Source: CAYNSX01 sp964400165 (GTDB taxonomy: Bacteria; Armatimonadota; Hebobacteria; CAYNSX01). From it: 64,000 bases of DNA. The notes under the pieces were generated by a model. The model worked only from the letters and a program-made list of their open reading frames with translations. It did no database searches and had not been told where the DNA came from. The DNA lies in assembly GCA_964400165.1 (NCBI GenBank), contig CAYNSX010000003.1, positions 1-64,000 of the forward strand, given 5' to 3'. Positions 49,506-58,629 of this stretch are shown here, one piece after another; within the stretch, counting starts at the first letter, position 1; each line of letters begins with the position of its first letter. Both the position numbers and the translations under genes were made by a program.

Positions 49506-51186
49506 TACGCCCGTCGCTCTCCAGCAAGCGGCGCACCCACGCCTCCTCGTCGGCGCGGGTGCTCACTTCGCTGTCGAGTTTCGCCGCACGCAACGCGCGC
49601 AGCGCCTCGCCCAGGCGCGGGCCGCGTTCGATGCCGAGGCGCTGCAAATCGTCGCCGGTCAGTTCCGGCTTCACATGCCGCCACACGCGCAAGTACCGTT
49701 CCGCTGTAGGCCGCGCAGTCTCATTGGTCATAGCGCCCGCCAGCAGCACCACTTCCGGCGGCAGGCGGTCGACGCGCGCTGCGATTTCGCTCGGGCGCTT
49801 GTCCGCGGTCAACAACACGGAGACCTCATCTACCTGTGAGAGCGCCTCGAACACCGCCCGCGTCTCGCGTTCCAGTCCCCAGCCCGAGCCGAGGGCCGCC
49901 CGCTTCTCCGGTGGCAATCCCGCGACCAGCGCCGCGAGGCGAAAGCGCACCACATTCACTTCCGCCATCGCCTCCGACGCCTCCGCGGCGCGCAGCCAAC
50001 TGACGGGCTCCGCGCCGCCCGCCCATCCCACTGCCTGCCACACCCCGAGGTCATCGAGCCGCTCGACGACAGTCGCGCCGCCCTCTCCCAGCACGCGCAG
50101 AACAGCGGCGCCGAGGCGCTCGCCGGACAGCGTCGCCAGCGCCCCGCGTGCGATGGCGTCCTTCGCCTGCGCCTCGGTTTCGGCGTCCATCCGAAAGCCG
50201 AGGCGGACTTCCAATTGCACGGCGCGGAAGATGCGGGTCGGGTCGTCATCGAAACTGGCCCCGTGCAGGATGCGAATGGTGCGCGCCGCCAAGTCGGCGG
50301 CGCCGCCGAACGGGTCGGCGATGGCGCCGAGGCCGTCGGGCGCTAAACGCGCCGCCATTGCGTTGATGGAGAAGTCGCGCCGGCGCAGGTCTTCGTCCAG
50401 CGCCGCCGGTTCGACGACCGGCAGCGCGCCGGGCCGCGGGTAGCGTTCACGCCGCGCCGTCGCCAGGTCGATTTCGAGCGCGCCCGCTGAATTGGTGAGA
50501 GTGACTGTCACGGTGCCGAACGCCTCGTGAATGCGTCGCGGTGTGCCCGACGCAGCCAGCCGCTCGGCGACCGCCAACGCATCGCCCTCGATCACGCAGT
50601 CCAGTTCCGCGGGCGCGCGGCCGAGCAACAGGTCGCGCACCGGCCCGCCCACCAGATGCGCCGGCATCCCGAGCGCGGCTGCGGCGTCGGCGACCTGGCG
50701 CAGCGCTTCGCGCTGCGCCTCGGTGAGCAAAGCCGCGGCGCCGTTCAGCGACTGTGCCGATTGGGCTGGTGCAGGCGCCCGATGCGTGGCCAAATACGAA
50801 TCGAGCAGCAGCGCCGCCGCCACCGCGTGTTCGCGTTCGCGCCGCTCATCGCCCGACACGCCGACTGCCGCCAGTTGCCGCGTCGCCTCCTGGCTGGTGT
50901 GGCGCTCGTCCCACAGGTCCACCGGCAGCCCGGCGATGCGCTCCAACCCCTTGGCGAACGCCGCAATCGACTCCGCTTGCTTCGTCCGGGTGCCGTCCTT
51001 CATAAGCGGCACACCCACCACAATCCGCTCGGCGCCGCGCTCGCGGGCCAGCGCCGCCACCTCCTCGAAGTCCTCGCGCCCGCCGCGGCGCGTGATCGTG
51101 AAGAGCGGCTGCGCCATCGCCGCCGGGCCGTCGCAGGCGGCGAGCCCGAGGTAGCGGTCGCCGACATCCACGGCGAGCACCTTCAT
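49498..51186 (-). CDS. Fusion of RuvX/YqgF-type protein with a CCA-adding/poly(A) polymerase-type tRNA nucleotidyltransferase
   Basis: A 562-aa two-part protein. Residues 1-135 are RuvX/YqgF (pre-16S rRNA nuclease/Holliday-junction resolvase fold) with D7 in VDVGDRYLG, VVGVPLMKDGT and DERHTSQEA. After a Pro/Ala linker, residues 150-562 are a class II nucleotidyltransferase: LVGGPVRDLLLGR, ELD at 194-196, RRRDFSINAMA and DDPTRIFRAVQLE. The second part would add or repair tRNA CCA ends. The usual D-x-D metal pair reads E-L-D. No stop separates the domains. The frame extends upstream to 52530, but the sequence before 51186 is antisense to other genes. Confidence 0.88.
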   Translation of the reverse strand: MKVLAVDVGDRYLGLAACDGPAAMAQPLFTITRRGGREDFEEVAALARERGAERIVVGVPLMKDGTRTKQAESIAAFAKGLERIAGLPVDLWDERHTSQEATRQLAAVGVSGDERREREHAVAAALLLDSYLATHRAPAPAQSAQSLNGAAALLTEAQREALRQVADAAAALGMPAHLVGGPVRDLLLGRAPAELDCVIEGDALAVAERLAASGTPRRIHEAFGTVTVTLTNSAGALEIDLATARRERYPRPGALPVVEPAALDEDLRRRDFSINAMAARLAPDGLGAIADPFGGAADLAARTIRILHGASFDDDPTRIFRAVQLEVRLGFRMDAETEAQAKDAIARGALATLSGERLGAAVLRVLGEGGATVVERLDDLGVWQAVGWAGGAEPVSWLRAAEASEAMAEVNVVRFRLAALVAGLPPEKRAALGSGWGLERETRAVFEALSQVDEVSVLLTADKRPSEIAARVDRLPPEVVLLAGAMTNETARPTAERYLRVWRHVKPELTGDDLQRLGIERGPRLGEALRALRAAKLDSEVSTRADEEAWVRRLLESDGRNG

Positions 51187-52016
51187 GCCGCCGTCCGCCG
51201 GCGCTGCTTCACGGGCTCGCGCGCCGCGACATCGAACACCATCCCGTCCCGCGCCGCGGTGACGGGCAGCCCGAGCCGCTCGCTCATCTGCGCGGCAAGC
51301 AGCGACGGCTTGGCGCGCCAGACGGTCAGGCCGAAGTGTGTTAGGACGGCGGCCTCGGGCCGCACTGCGCGCAAAATCTCCTCCGCTTCCGGGATCGCCA
51401 AGTGCTGGATGTGGTCGCGCGGCTCGAGCAGGACGACATTGATGACCAGCACCGCGCACCCGCGGTACTGGTCGGCGAGTCCGTCGAACGCCGCCGTGTC
51501 GGTGAGCAGCCCGACGGTCCCGTCGCGCGTGTGAAATCGCACACCGTAAGTCTCGACGCCGTGTTTGTGCGCGGCCGTCGTGCTGAAGCGCAGCGCGCCG
51601 AGCGCATAGTCGGACGCCGCTTCCAGCGTCACGACTTGCGCCGGGTGCTCGCGCAAGTAGTGCAGCACCGCGCCGTCGGGCGCCAGCGCGTCGCCCGGAC
51701 AGAAGAGCGCCCCGCGCTTGCGCGAGCCGCCAAGTGTCATCGCCTCGATGAGCGCATTGACATCGGCGGAGTGGTCGAGGTGCTGGTGCGTGAGCAGGAT
51801 GCCGTCGAGCAGCGTCGGGTCGAGGCGCCGCCGGACGGCATGCACCAGCGCACCCGGGCCCGGGTCGATGCTCAATCGTTGACCTTCGAGTTCCGCCCAC
51901 AGGCCGGCGGTGGCGAGGTGCTGATAGGCGAGCATAAAGCGGGCGCCGCCGGTTCCAAGGAAAACCAGGCGGTTGGCGGACGGCGTGGGCGGCGGTTGGT
52001 CGGACAGGGAACCCAT
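51183..52016 (-). CDS. Metallo-beta-lactamase fold hydrolase
   Basis: A 277-aa protein with the metal motif THQHLDHSAD, later His and Asp ligands (TDTAAFDG, THFG) and an N-terminal LVFLGTGGARFM typical of RNase Z/PhnP-like hydrolases. The substrate is unknown; cyclic phosphate esters or RNA ends are usual in this branch. Its stop overlaps the ATG of the RuvX fusion by 4 bases, which fits a nucleic-acid role. It is divergent from the thioredoxin-like gene across 124 bases. Confidence 0.87.
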   Translation of the reverse strand: MGSLSDQPPPTPSANRLVFLGTGGARFMLAYQHLATAGLWAELEGQRLSIDPGPGALVHAVRRRLDPTLLDGILLTHQHLDHSADVNALIEAMTLGGSRKRGALFCPGDALAPDGAVLHYLREHPAQVVTLEAASDYALGALRFSTTAAHKHGVETYGVRFHTRDGTVGLLTDTAAFDGLADQYRGCAVLVINVVLLEPRDHIQHLAIPEAEEILRAVRPEAAVLTHFGLTVWRAKPSLLAAQMSERLGLPVTAARDGMVFDVAAREPVKQRRRTAA

Positions 52017-52060
52017 CGGGCGGCCTGCGCGTCAGAGGGAGTGACCGGCGCCCGGTCGCG

Positions 52061-52089
52061 TTGACCCGTCGCCCCGGCGCACCTATGAT
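52061..52089 (+). promoter_or_regulatory. Sigma-70-type promoter of the thioredoxin-like/cysteine desulfurase pair
   Basis: TTGACC (52061-52066) and TATGAT (52084-52089), 17 bases apart, followed by a 51-base leader with GGAAGGA near the ATG. This is one of the best promoters in the window. Confidence 0.75.
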
Positions 52090-52140
52090 ACCCGACGGAC
52101 GCGCGCCGAACGGGCGCAGCGTGCCTCGCGGAAGGACGAA

Positions 52141-52728
52141 ATGGCAGACGAACAGCCGCAAATCCCCGCCCCGCGCACCACCGGCCCGATGACCTTCTTG
52201 TGGGTGGTGTTTGCGGTCGTCGGCCTCGGCCTCGTCGGCTATTACGGCTTCCGCCCGAGCGCCGGCAGCGGTGGCAAGCCGGTTCCCCGGCAGACCGCGC
52301 CGGACTTCACGCTGCCGGCGGCGGACGGCTCGACGGTCACGCTCGCCACATTCAAGGGCAAGCCGGTGTTCATCAATTTCTGGGCGACTTGGTGCGGGCC
52401 GTGCCTGCAGGAACTGCCGATGCTGGCGAAGATGCAGCAGGCGCACAAAGGCGACATGCAATTCCTCTTCATCTCCATCGACAACAATTGGGATGTGGTG
52501 AACCGGTATTTGAAAGCATCCAAGTTGCAAATCCCCGTCGTGCTCGACAAGGGCTCCAAAGTGGCGATGGCCTTCGGCGCCAACGCCTGGCCGACCACCA
52601 TCACGCTCGACAAGGATTTGGGCATCATCCGCAAAGTCGAGGGGTCGCTCGACGAGACGCTTGCCAAAGAAATCGTCGATGAAGCGCTCGGCACGACGCC
52701 CACGGATTCCTCCACCGCCCCGCGGTGA
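52141..52728 (+). CDS. Membrane-anchored thioredoxin-like (TlpA/ResA-type) protein
   Basis: A 195-aa protein with an N-terminal membrane anchor (residues 17-38) and an extracytoplasmic redoxin domain. The redox site is WATWCGPC, and the cis-Pro segment is AWPTT. Such proteins reduce disulfides of apocytochromes or other exported proteins. Its stop overlaps the start of a cysteine desulfurase (GTGA), a link to sulfur handling that is not well explained. Confidence 0.9.
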   Translation: MADEQPQIPAPRTTGPMTFLWVVFAVVGLGLVGYYGFRPSAGSGGKPVPRQTAPDFTLPAADGSTVTLATFKGKPVFINFWATWCGPCLQELPMLAKMQQAHKGDMQFLFISIDNNWDVVNRYLKASKLQIPVVLDKGSKVAMAFGANAWPTTITLDKDLGIIRKVEGSLDETLAKEIVDEALGTTPTDSSTAPR

Positions 52729-53882
52729 CAGACCCGCTCTACCTCGACCACGCTGCCACCACCCCGCTCGACCCGCGTGTCGCCGCTGTCATGGCGGGCG
52801 TCATCGAGTCCGCGTTCGGCAACCCGTCCAGTCTGCACACCTGGGGCCGCGCCGCGAAGGCGTTGCGCGAAACAGCGCGTGCACAAGTCGCCGCGTTGCT
52901 CAACGCCGACCCCGAAGAGGTGTACTTCACCGCCAGCGGCTCCGAATCGTGCGCGCTCGCTATCCGTGGCATCGCGGAAGCGAATGCGCGCCGCGGCCGT
53001 CAACTCATCAGCACCCCGATCGAACACCACGCCGTCTTGCACACGCACCAGGCGCTCGAACGCGACGGCTGGCGCGTCACCTACCTGCCGGTGGACCGCT
53101 TCGGCCGCGTCGCTCCCGAACAACTGGCCGCGGCGCTGACCGACGACACCGCTCTCGTGTCCGTAATGCACGCCAATAATGAAATCGGCACGGTGCAGCC
53201 CATCGTGGAACTCGGCGCGCTGTGCCGCGCCCGCGGCGTACTTTTCTTCACGGATGCGGTGCAGACCGTCGGCCATCTGCCGGTGGATGTGCGGGCGCTG
53301 CCAGTCGACGCGGTCGCTTGCGCCGGCCACAAGTTTTATGGCCCGAAGGGGGGCGCCGGGCTGTGGGTGCGACGCGGTGTCCGCTGCGCGCCGCTGTTCC
53401 ACGGCGGCGGGCACGAACACGGGCTGCGCTCGGGCACGGAGAATGTGCCTGCCATCGCCGGCCTCGGCGCCGCCGCCGACATCGCGCGCACCGAGATGAC
53501 CGCTGATGCGGCGCGCCTGCTGCCGCTCCGCGACCGCCTGACTGCCGGCCTGTTGCGCAGCGTGCCGGGCACGCATCTGAACGGACACCCGACCGAGCGG
53601 CTTGCCAACAATGTGAATGTCTCATTCGAAGGTGTGGACGCCGAGTCGCTGCTCATCGCGCTCGACCTCGAAGGCATCGCCGCGTCCTCGGGGTCTGCAT
53701 GCACTTCGGGGTCGCTCGAACCGAGCCATGTGCTGCTCGCTTGCGGACAAGAGCGGGCGCTGGCGCGCGGATCGCTGCGGCTGACGCTTGGGCGCGTGAC
53801 GGCCGCCACCGACATCGACCGCGTCCTCGAGGTCGTCCCGCGACTGGTGGCGCGCGTCCGACGGATGCCGGCGCGCGTCTAG
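52725..53882 (+). CDS. Cysteine desulfurase (NifS/IscS type)
   Basis: A 385-aa PLP enzyme that takes sulfur from cysteine for iron-sulfur clusters and thiolated tRNA. The PLP Lys is in CAGHKFYGPKG. The catalytic loop Cys lies in SGSACTSGSLEPSHVL, longer than in SufS, so it is the IscS/NifS class. The start is GTG at 52725 overlapping the previous stop. The stop overlaps that of the convergent MraY fusion (CTAG). Confidence 0.94.
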   Translation: MTDPLYLDHAATTPLDPRVAAVMAGVIESAFGNPSSLHTWGRAAKALRETARAQVAALLNADPEEVYFTASGSESCALAIRGIAEANARRGRQLISTPIEHHAVLHTHQALERDGWRVTYLPVDRFGRVAPEQLAAALTDDTALVSVMHANNEIGTVQPIVELGALCRARGVLFFTDAVQTVGHLPVDVRALPVDAVACAGHKFYGPKGGAGLWVRRGVRCAPLFHGGGHEHGLRSGTENVPAIAGLGAAADIARTEMTADAARLLPLRDRLTAGLLRSVPGTHLNGHPTERLANNVNVSFEGVDAESLLIALDLEGIAASSGSACTSGSLEPSHVLLACGQERALARGSLRLTLGRVTAATDIDRVLEVVPRLVARVRRMPARV

Positions 53883-56791
53883 GGGCCGGCGTCGGCGACG
53901 CCGACCGGCGGCTCCGCCAGCGCCTTCAGTGACTCCGCCACGCTGCGCAGCGCCACTGACTCCGCGGCGGACTCGGCCGCATCCCGCAAGTACCACCAGC
54001 AGCGCCGCTTGGCGTCGTCATCGGCGAACTTCTCGAAGAAGTGCGCGGCCGAGCCGGCGTAGAACAAACTCTTGAAGACATTGGCGGCGGCGAAGACCGT
54101 GCCGTCAATCTCCGGATCCTGATGCGCGGCGAGCAATTCGTCGATGGCGGCCGGGTCGAGGTCGGCTTCGGGCGAGTGCAGTAGCGTGGCGTAATCGATT
54201 TCGCGTGGGCCGAGCGTCGCCTGTTCGAAGTCCACGGCGTGGACGCCGTCGTCGTGGAACAGCAGATTGCGCGGGATGAACTCGTTGTGAATGAAGGTGC
54301 GCGGCGCTTGCGCCAGGATGTCGATCAGCGGCCCCGCCGCAGCAGTGAACTCGCCGAGCAGCGCGTCCTCCTCCCGCCCCTGGAAGCGCAGGACGCGGCG
54401 GGCGGCGATGCGGAGCGTGTCGCGGTAATACTGCGGCGTCAGGCGCTCCTTGTGCACCTTCTCGACTTCGCGGCTCAACTCCGAGAGGTGCGCGTTCGCC
54501 CGGCGATGCAGATCCACCAGCGCCGCCAGACACAAGTCCATCATGACGCGGCGCTCGGCGGGCGTCGCCTGCGCCAGGCGGTCCGACAGCGTGTCCTCGC
54601 CCAAGTCTTCGAGGAACAACAGCGACCGCTCGACGCCCTCAAGGCCGCCCAGCACTTTCGGCACCGGGGCGCTGAACCGCCCGAGTAATGTCAGAATGCC
54701 CTGCTCGCGGCGATAGCAGGCCGTCGAAAACTTGACCCGCTCTTCTTCGTATTGCTTGACCACCACGCCGACGGGCGGCTCATCGCCCCACCCCACCTGC
54801 AAGCGGAACAGCCGGTTGCGCGACGGCGTCGGCTCGATCGTCTGTTCGTAGACCAGCGGCTCCTGCCCTTTCTTGCGCCCGAGCGCCTGGCTCAATTCGT
54901 CGGGCGCGATGCCGAGGTCGCGGCACGCCTCGCGCGTGCGGACCACCAAATCGCGCGGCGCCGCCGCCAGCGACGCGGGCGTGCCGGGCAGCAGCGGATG
55001 CTCGCCGCCCCAGCGCCGCAGCGCGTCATCGAGGCGCGCCAAGCGCATCTTGATGTCGCGCTCCATCCGGTTGAGCGTCCCGCGCGCCTTCTCATAGTCC
55101 TCGCGTTGCACGGCATTGAAGGCCGCGGGCAGCCGCCGCCGCTCGATGGCGAGCAGGTCGAGCGCCTGTTCGTTCAGCCGGTAGGCCTCCTGCAAGCGGC
55201 GGTGGACATCGTTCGCCTGAATGGCGAAATCGGAGCGCCGCGCCTGCGTCTGGGCGGCGCGCAGCGCCTGTTGATGCGAGCGGCGCGCCAGCGACACCAG
55301 CCGCAGCTTCACATCGCCCAGCGTCTCGCGCAGGCCGGCGATGGCGTCGGCCTTGCTCTTCGGCACCCGCTCCCACAACTGGATGGCCTTGATCAGGTCG
55401 CCGCGGGCGACATACATCCGCCCCAGTTCCCATACCACCTGTTCGCGCAGCACCAGGTTGCGCAGCGGCACCGCCTCCCATTCGCGCAAGGCGGCGTCGA
55501 GGTTGCGCCGCTCGGCGTGAATCTTGCCGAGCAGCAGGCGCACCTCGAACTCGCCCAGCGCGCGCCACAGGAGCGATTCGCTCGCCATGTTGGTCAGGTC
55601 GGCGAGCGTCAGGTCGGTCTCACGCGCCGGCGCGTAGAGCGGCCGCCCCAGGACGCCGAGCGGCAGTCCCTGATACACCCAGATGCGGTCACTATCGTCG
55701 CCCGTGCCGAGGAAGTAGTAGACGCGCCGCGCCTTCGTCAGCCCCGCCCAGAACAGAAACGCCGCCATCACCACAACCCCGGTGATCCAGATGTCGTGGC
55801 TCAACAGCGACAGTCCCGCCAGCACCGAAAACGCCAACCCGCCGCCCAGGAACAACACCAGCACTTGCTCGTCGGGCCAGCCCATCCACTGGAAGTGATG
55901 ATGCACCGGTGCGACGAAGAACGGACGGAAGACCTCGCCAGTGCGGTGCCGCAGCACCTGCACCACCCGCCGCCCAGCGCGCACCATCCCCGTCTGAATG
56001 ATCACCGACAGCGTGTCGACGACGAACATCCCGCCGATGAGCACGAGCAGCCATTCAGTTTTGGTGAGCAGCGCCAGTATGGCCAGCGTCGCGCCCGCCC
56101 CCATGGCGCCGGTGTCACCCATCAGCAGCCGGGCGGGTGGCCGGTTGTAGAAGAGGAATCCGAGCGTGGCGCCGGCGAGACTGACGCCGATGGGCACAGA
56201 CAGTGACCCGGAATGGACGCCCGTCAGGACGGCGTAGGTGAGCGCGGCGAGCACCAGCAGACTGCCCGCCAGCCCATCCACGCCGTCGGTCAGGTTGACC
56301 GCGTTCGCCGTCCCGATCAGCACGAGCGCGGCGAAAATCACATAGCCATAACCGAGCGCGACTTCGACATCGAACACTGGGATATACACTGTCCCGACAT
56401 CGAAACGCAGGTACAGCAGCAGCCCGATCATCAGGCCGAGGACGGCCTGGCCGAGGAGTTTCTCGCGCTCCTGCAGGCCCTGTCCGCGCGTCTTGCCGAG
56501 ATCGTCGAGCAGCCCGAGCGCGCCGAACCCGCCAGCGACCAAGATCACCAGCAACGCGGTGGCGCCGTCGATGTCATCCCGTTGAAACGCCAGCACGATG
56601 CCGAGGCCCACCGCCAGCCCGGCGATGATGCCGACGCCGCCGCCGAGCGGCTTCTTGCGTCCGGTGCGCCCGGGGCGGTCCTTCCCCTCTTTCACTTCAC
56701 CGGACCGAAACGCACCCCAGCGAGTCAGGACGCCGCGGCACACCAGCAGCGAAACGAGTCCCGACCCGAGGAAGGCGAGGAACGCCGGCAC
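53879..56791 (-). CDS. mraY: MraY fused to a helical region and an APH-like kinase domain
   Basis: A 970-aa protein. Residues 1-350 are a complete MraY (phospho-MurNAc-pentapeptide transferase, which makes lipid I at the membrane): GLLDDLGK, NAVNLTDGVDGLAG, LLMGDTGAMG and the MraY-specific VHHHFQWMGWPDEQ. Residues 385-640 are helical, TPR-like and coiled-coil. Residues 650-940 are an aminoglycoside-phosphotransferase/choline-kinase-like domain: FIHNEFIPRNLLF (HxExxxxN, Glu for the common Asp), then VDFEQATLG. MraY is normally a separate protein of about 350 aa. A kinase joined to lipid I synthesis may sense or modify a ligand; this is not known. It starts 3 bases after the FHA gene. Confidence 0.9.
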   Translation of the reverse strand: MPAFLAFLGSGLVSLLVCRGVLTRWGAFRSGEVKEGKDRPGRTGRKKPLGGGVGIIAGLAVGLGIVLAFQRDDIDGATALLVILVAGGFGALGLLDDLGKTRGQGLQEREKLLGQAVLGLMIGLLLYLRFDVGTVYIPVFDVEVALGYGYVIFAALVLIGTANAVNLTDGVDGLAGSLLVLAALTYAVLTGVHSGSLSVPIGVSLAGATLGFLFYNRPPARLLMGDTGAMGAGATLAILALLTKTEWLLVLIGGMFVVDTLSVIIQTGMVRAGRRVVQVLRHRTGEVFRPFFVAPVHHHFQWMGWPDEQVLVLFLGGGLAFSVLAGLSLLSHDIWITGVVVMAAFLFWAGLTKARRVYYFLGTGDDSDRIWVYQGLPLGVLGRPLYAPARETDLTLADLTNMASESLLWRALGEFEVRLLLGKIHAERRNLDAALREWEAVPLRNLVLREQVVWELGRMYVARGDLIKAIQLWERVPKSKADAIAGLRETLGDVKLRLVSLARRSHQQALRAAQTQARRSDFAIQANDVHRRLQEAYRLNEQALDLLAIERRRLPAAFNAVQREDYEKARGTLNRMERDIKMRLARLDDALRRWGGEHPLLPGTPASLAAAPRDLVVRTREACRDLGIAPDELSQALGRKKGQEPLVYEQTIEPTPSRNRLFRLQVGWGDEPPVGVVVKQYEEERVKFSTACYRREQGILTLLGRFSAPVPKVLGGLEGVERSLLFLEDLGEDTLSDRLAQATPAERRVMMDLCLAALVDLHRRANAHLSELSREVEKVHKERLTPQYYRDTLRIAARRVLRFQGREEDALLGEFTAAAGPLIDILAQAPRTFIHNEFIPRNLLFHDDGVHAVDFEQATLGPREIDYATLLHSPEADLDPAAIDELLAAHQDPEIDGTVFAAANVFKSLFYAGSAAHFFEKFADDDAKRRCWWYLRDAAESAAESVALRSVAESLKALAEPPVGVADAGP

Positions 56792-56794
56792 CGG

Positions 56795-57244
56795 CTAAGT
56801 CACCCGGAAGATGAGCTTGTAGGTGCCGATGCAGATTTCATCGCGGTCTTGCAACGGCTCCTCTTTGATGAGCGGCTCGTCATTGAGGAGGGTGCCGTTG
56901 GTGCTGCCCTCATCGGCAATGAAGTAGCGGTCGCCCTCGCGGCGGATGCGGGCGTGCTGGCGCGAGACGGCGTTGTCGGGCAGGACGATGTGACAGCCCC
57001 GCCGCCGCCCAACGATCGTCAGGTCGCCGAGGTCCACGATGTTGTCCACCTGCTCGCCCTGCGGGTCGATGAGCCAGACACGCGCGGTCCCCGGCGGGGC
57101 GTGCGTCTCGGCGCTCAAGAAGCGGAGCAGCATCGTCTCCTCTTCGTCGGGCGGGGGCGGCGGGTCGCCGAGCGCCAGGCCGCACTGATGGCAAAAGCGG
57201 CTGTCGTCGGGGTTGTCGGAACCGCATCGGGGGCAGGGGCGCAT
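56795..57244 (-). CDS. FHA domain protein with N-terminal zinc ribbon
   Basis: A 149-aa protein. Residues 4-22 (CPRCG, CHQCG) form a zinc ribbon. After a Pro/Glu linker, residues 50-148 are an FHA domain with IVGRRRGCHIVLPD and VSRQHARIRREG, STNGTLLND, which binds phosphothreonine peptides. It starts at the ATG at 57244 after GAGGAA. Co-transcription with the MraY-kinase fusion recalls the FhaA/MviN control of peptidoglycan precursors in mycobacteria, but only by analogy. No Ser/Thr kinase gene is in the window. Confidence 0.9.
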   Translation of the reverse strand: MRPCPRCGSDNPDDSRFCHQCGLALGDPPPPPDEEETMLLRFLSAETHAPPGTARVWLIDPQGEQVDNIVDLGDLTIVGRRRGCHIVLPDNAVSRQHARIRREGDRYFIADEGSTNGTLLNDEPLIKEEPLQDRDEICIGTYKLIFRVT

Positions 57245-57385
57245 ACTTTCGTTCCTCGTCTCCCAGCAAGCGCGATTGTGGAATGCGGAACGGCCGGTGT
57301 CAACGCAACCTCCCCGAGCGGCCCGAGAGACCCAGTCGGATCCGCCCCATCTCTTGTCCACTAGGAATGCGAACGCTGTAAGTTG

Positions 57386-57391
57386 TATGCT
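57386..57391 (+). promoter_or_regulatory. -10 element (TATGCT) 8 bases before the AAA ATPase
   Basis: TATGCT ends 8 bases before the ATG at 57400 with no ribosome site. It looks like a leaderless promoter of the low-GC islet. The flank upstream to 57245 has no other recognisable feature. Confidence 0.5.
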
Positions 57392-57399
57392 GCTCTCAG

Positions 57400-58629
57400 A
57401 TGATCCACCGTCTGGAAATCGAGGGATTTAAGAGTTTCGGGACACCAGGAGTCAGTCTCCAATTCACTGACTTGAACTTTCTGGTTGGCGCGAACTCGTC
57501 CGGCAAATCGAATCTCATCTCCGCGCTCCGGTTTGTACAAGACTGCGTCAACCAGAATGTTGAATACGCAGTCAACGAGCTCGGTGGTGGCGCAGAAGTA
57601 AGGAATAAGATTCTTCGTCAGCGGACCGATCCAAAGCCCGTTCGATTCAAGATCATTGGCACCCCAAGCGGGACCTTAGGGCGCAGGTCGCGTTCTGTCC
57701 CCTTTGCTATCGGCCGCTGGCATTCGATGTCGTTCACATATGAAGTCAAACTTGATCTTCGATCAGAAGACGGCATCCCAGTGATCGAATCCGAAGTTTT
57801 CACCGCGGAGTCGAAAGATAAGAACACGAGCCGGAAGCAAGAGTATCTACTCGCGCGGGACGAAAAGTTTATTGAGATCAAAGATCCAACGCGACCGGAC
57901 TACTTTCCTGGGAAGATAGCCATTGATGAGCCTGAAAGCACAAGGCTCGCTCTTGGGAAAGGATTCTTTGGCACACCACCTACACTTTTGCGCAGAGAAA
58001 TTGAGAGTTGGCGATTCTACAATGTCAGCCCGTCTGTCGCGAGACAGCCATCGAAGGAAACGGGCGATGTGGAATTGGGACCAGCTGGAGAAAATCTGGC
58101 GGTAATTCTGCATCGAATTGAGAAAGAGAATTCCGTGCATCTCCAGGCCATCTTGCACGGTTTGAGAGGTGTAGTCCCGGGTTTCAAAGGGATTCGAACA
58201 AGACAACTGCCCGTGGAAACCAAATGGGCGTTTCAAGTTCTTGAAGATAAGATCCGTGGGGCAATCAATCCATCATCTGTTTCTGATGGCACAATCAGGC
58301 TCCTGACACTCCTAGTGATCACCACCTGGTCGTCGCGCTATTCAGCTTTGGTGGCAGTCGAAGAACCAGAAAACGGGCTGCATCCCCATCTCTATGATCA
58401 TGTTGTCAATCTTTTCAGGGAAGCAAGCCAACATAGGCAATTCATAGTGGCCACTCATAATCCCTCTTTTCTCGACCAATTATCTCCAGAAGAAGTATTC
58501 CTGTGCGACAAGCTCGAAGGTTTCACCCAGATTCGCGTTGCATCAAGCCTCAAAATGATTCAGAGTTTTAAGAAGCATTTTCAGTTGGGTGAACTGTGGA
58601 TCCAGGGGGTCCTCGGGGCCAACCCATGA
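57400..58629 (+). CDS. AAA ATPase (AAA_21/OLD-type), candidate defence protein
   Basis: A 409-aa ABC-type ATPase. The Walker A is GANSSGKSN (residues 30-38), the signature is VSDGTIRLL (294-302), Walker B is LVAVEEPENGLHPH (317-330), and the switch His is in ATHNPSF (351-357). There is no TOPRIM domain in this chain; the partner gene supplies one. The coding sequence is far less GC-rich than its neighbours: 26 of 60 bases at 57721-57780 and at 58381-58440, against 44 of 60 at 56941-57000. It was probably acquired by transfer. Its ATG-stop overlap with the next gene shows that they act together. Confidence 0.88.
   Translation: MIHRLEIEGFKSFGTPGVSLQFTDLNFLVGANSSGKSNLISALRFVQDCVNQNVEYAVNELGGGAEVRNKILRQRTDPKPVRFKIIGTPSGTLGRRSRSVPFAIGRWHSMSFTYEVKLDLRSEDGIPVIESEVFTAESKDKNTSRKQEYLLARDEKFIEIKDPTRPDYFPGKIAIDEPESTRLALGKGFFGTPPTLLRREIESWRFYNVSPSVARQPSKETGDVELGPAGENLAVILHRIEKENSVHLQAILHGLRGVVPGFKGIRTRQLPVETKWAFQVLEDKIRGAINPSSVSDGTIRLLTLLVITTWSSRYSALVAVEEPENGLHPHLYDHVVNLFREASQHRQFIVATHNPSFLDQLSPEEVFLCDKLEGFTQIRVASSLKMIQSFKKHFQLGELWIQGVLGANP

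Noticed and set aside
51187..52530. N-terminal extension of the RuvX fusion
   Set aside because: The in-frame extension is antisense or out of frame to the MBL-fold and thioredoxin genes. The ATG at 51186 with RuvX motifs directly after it is the natural start.
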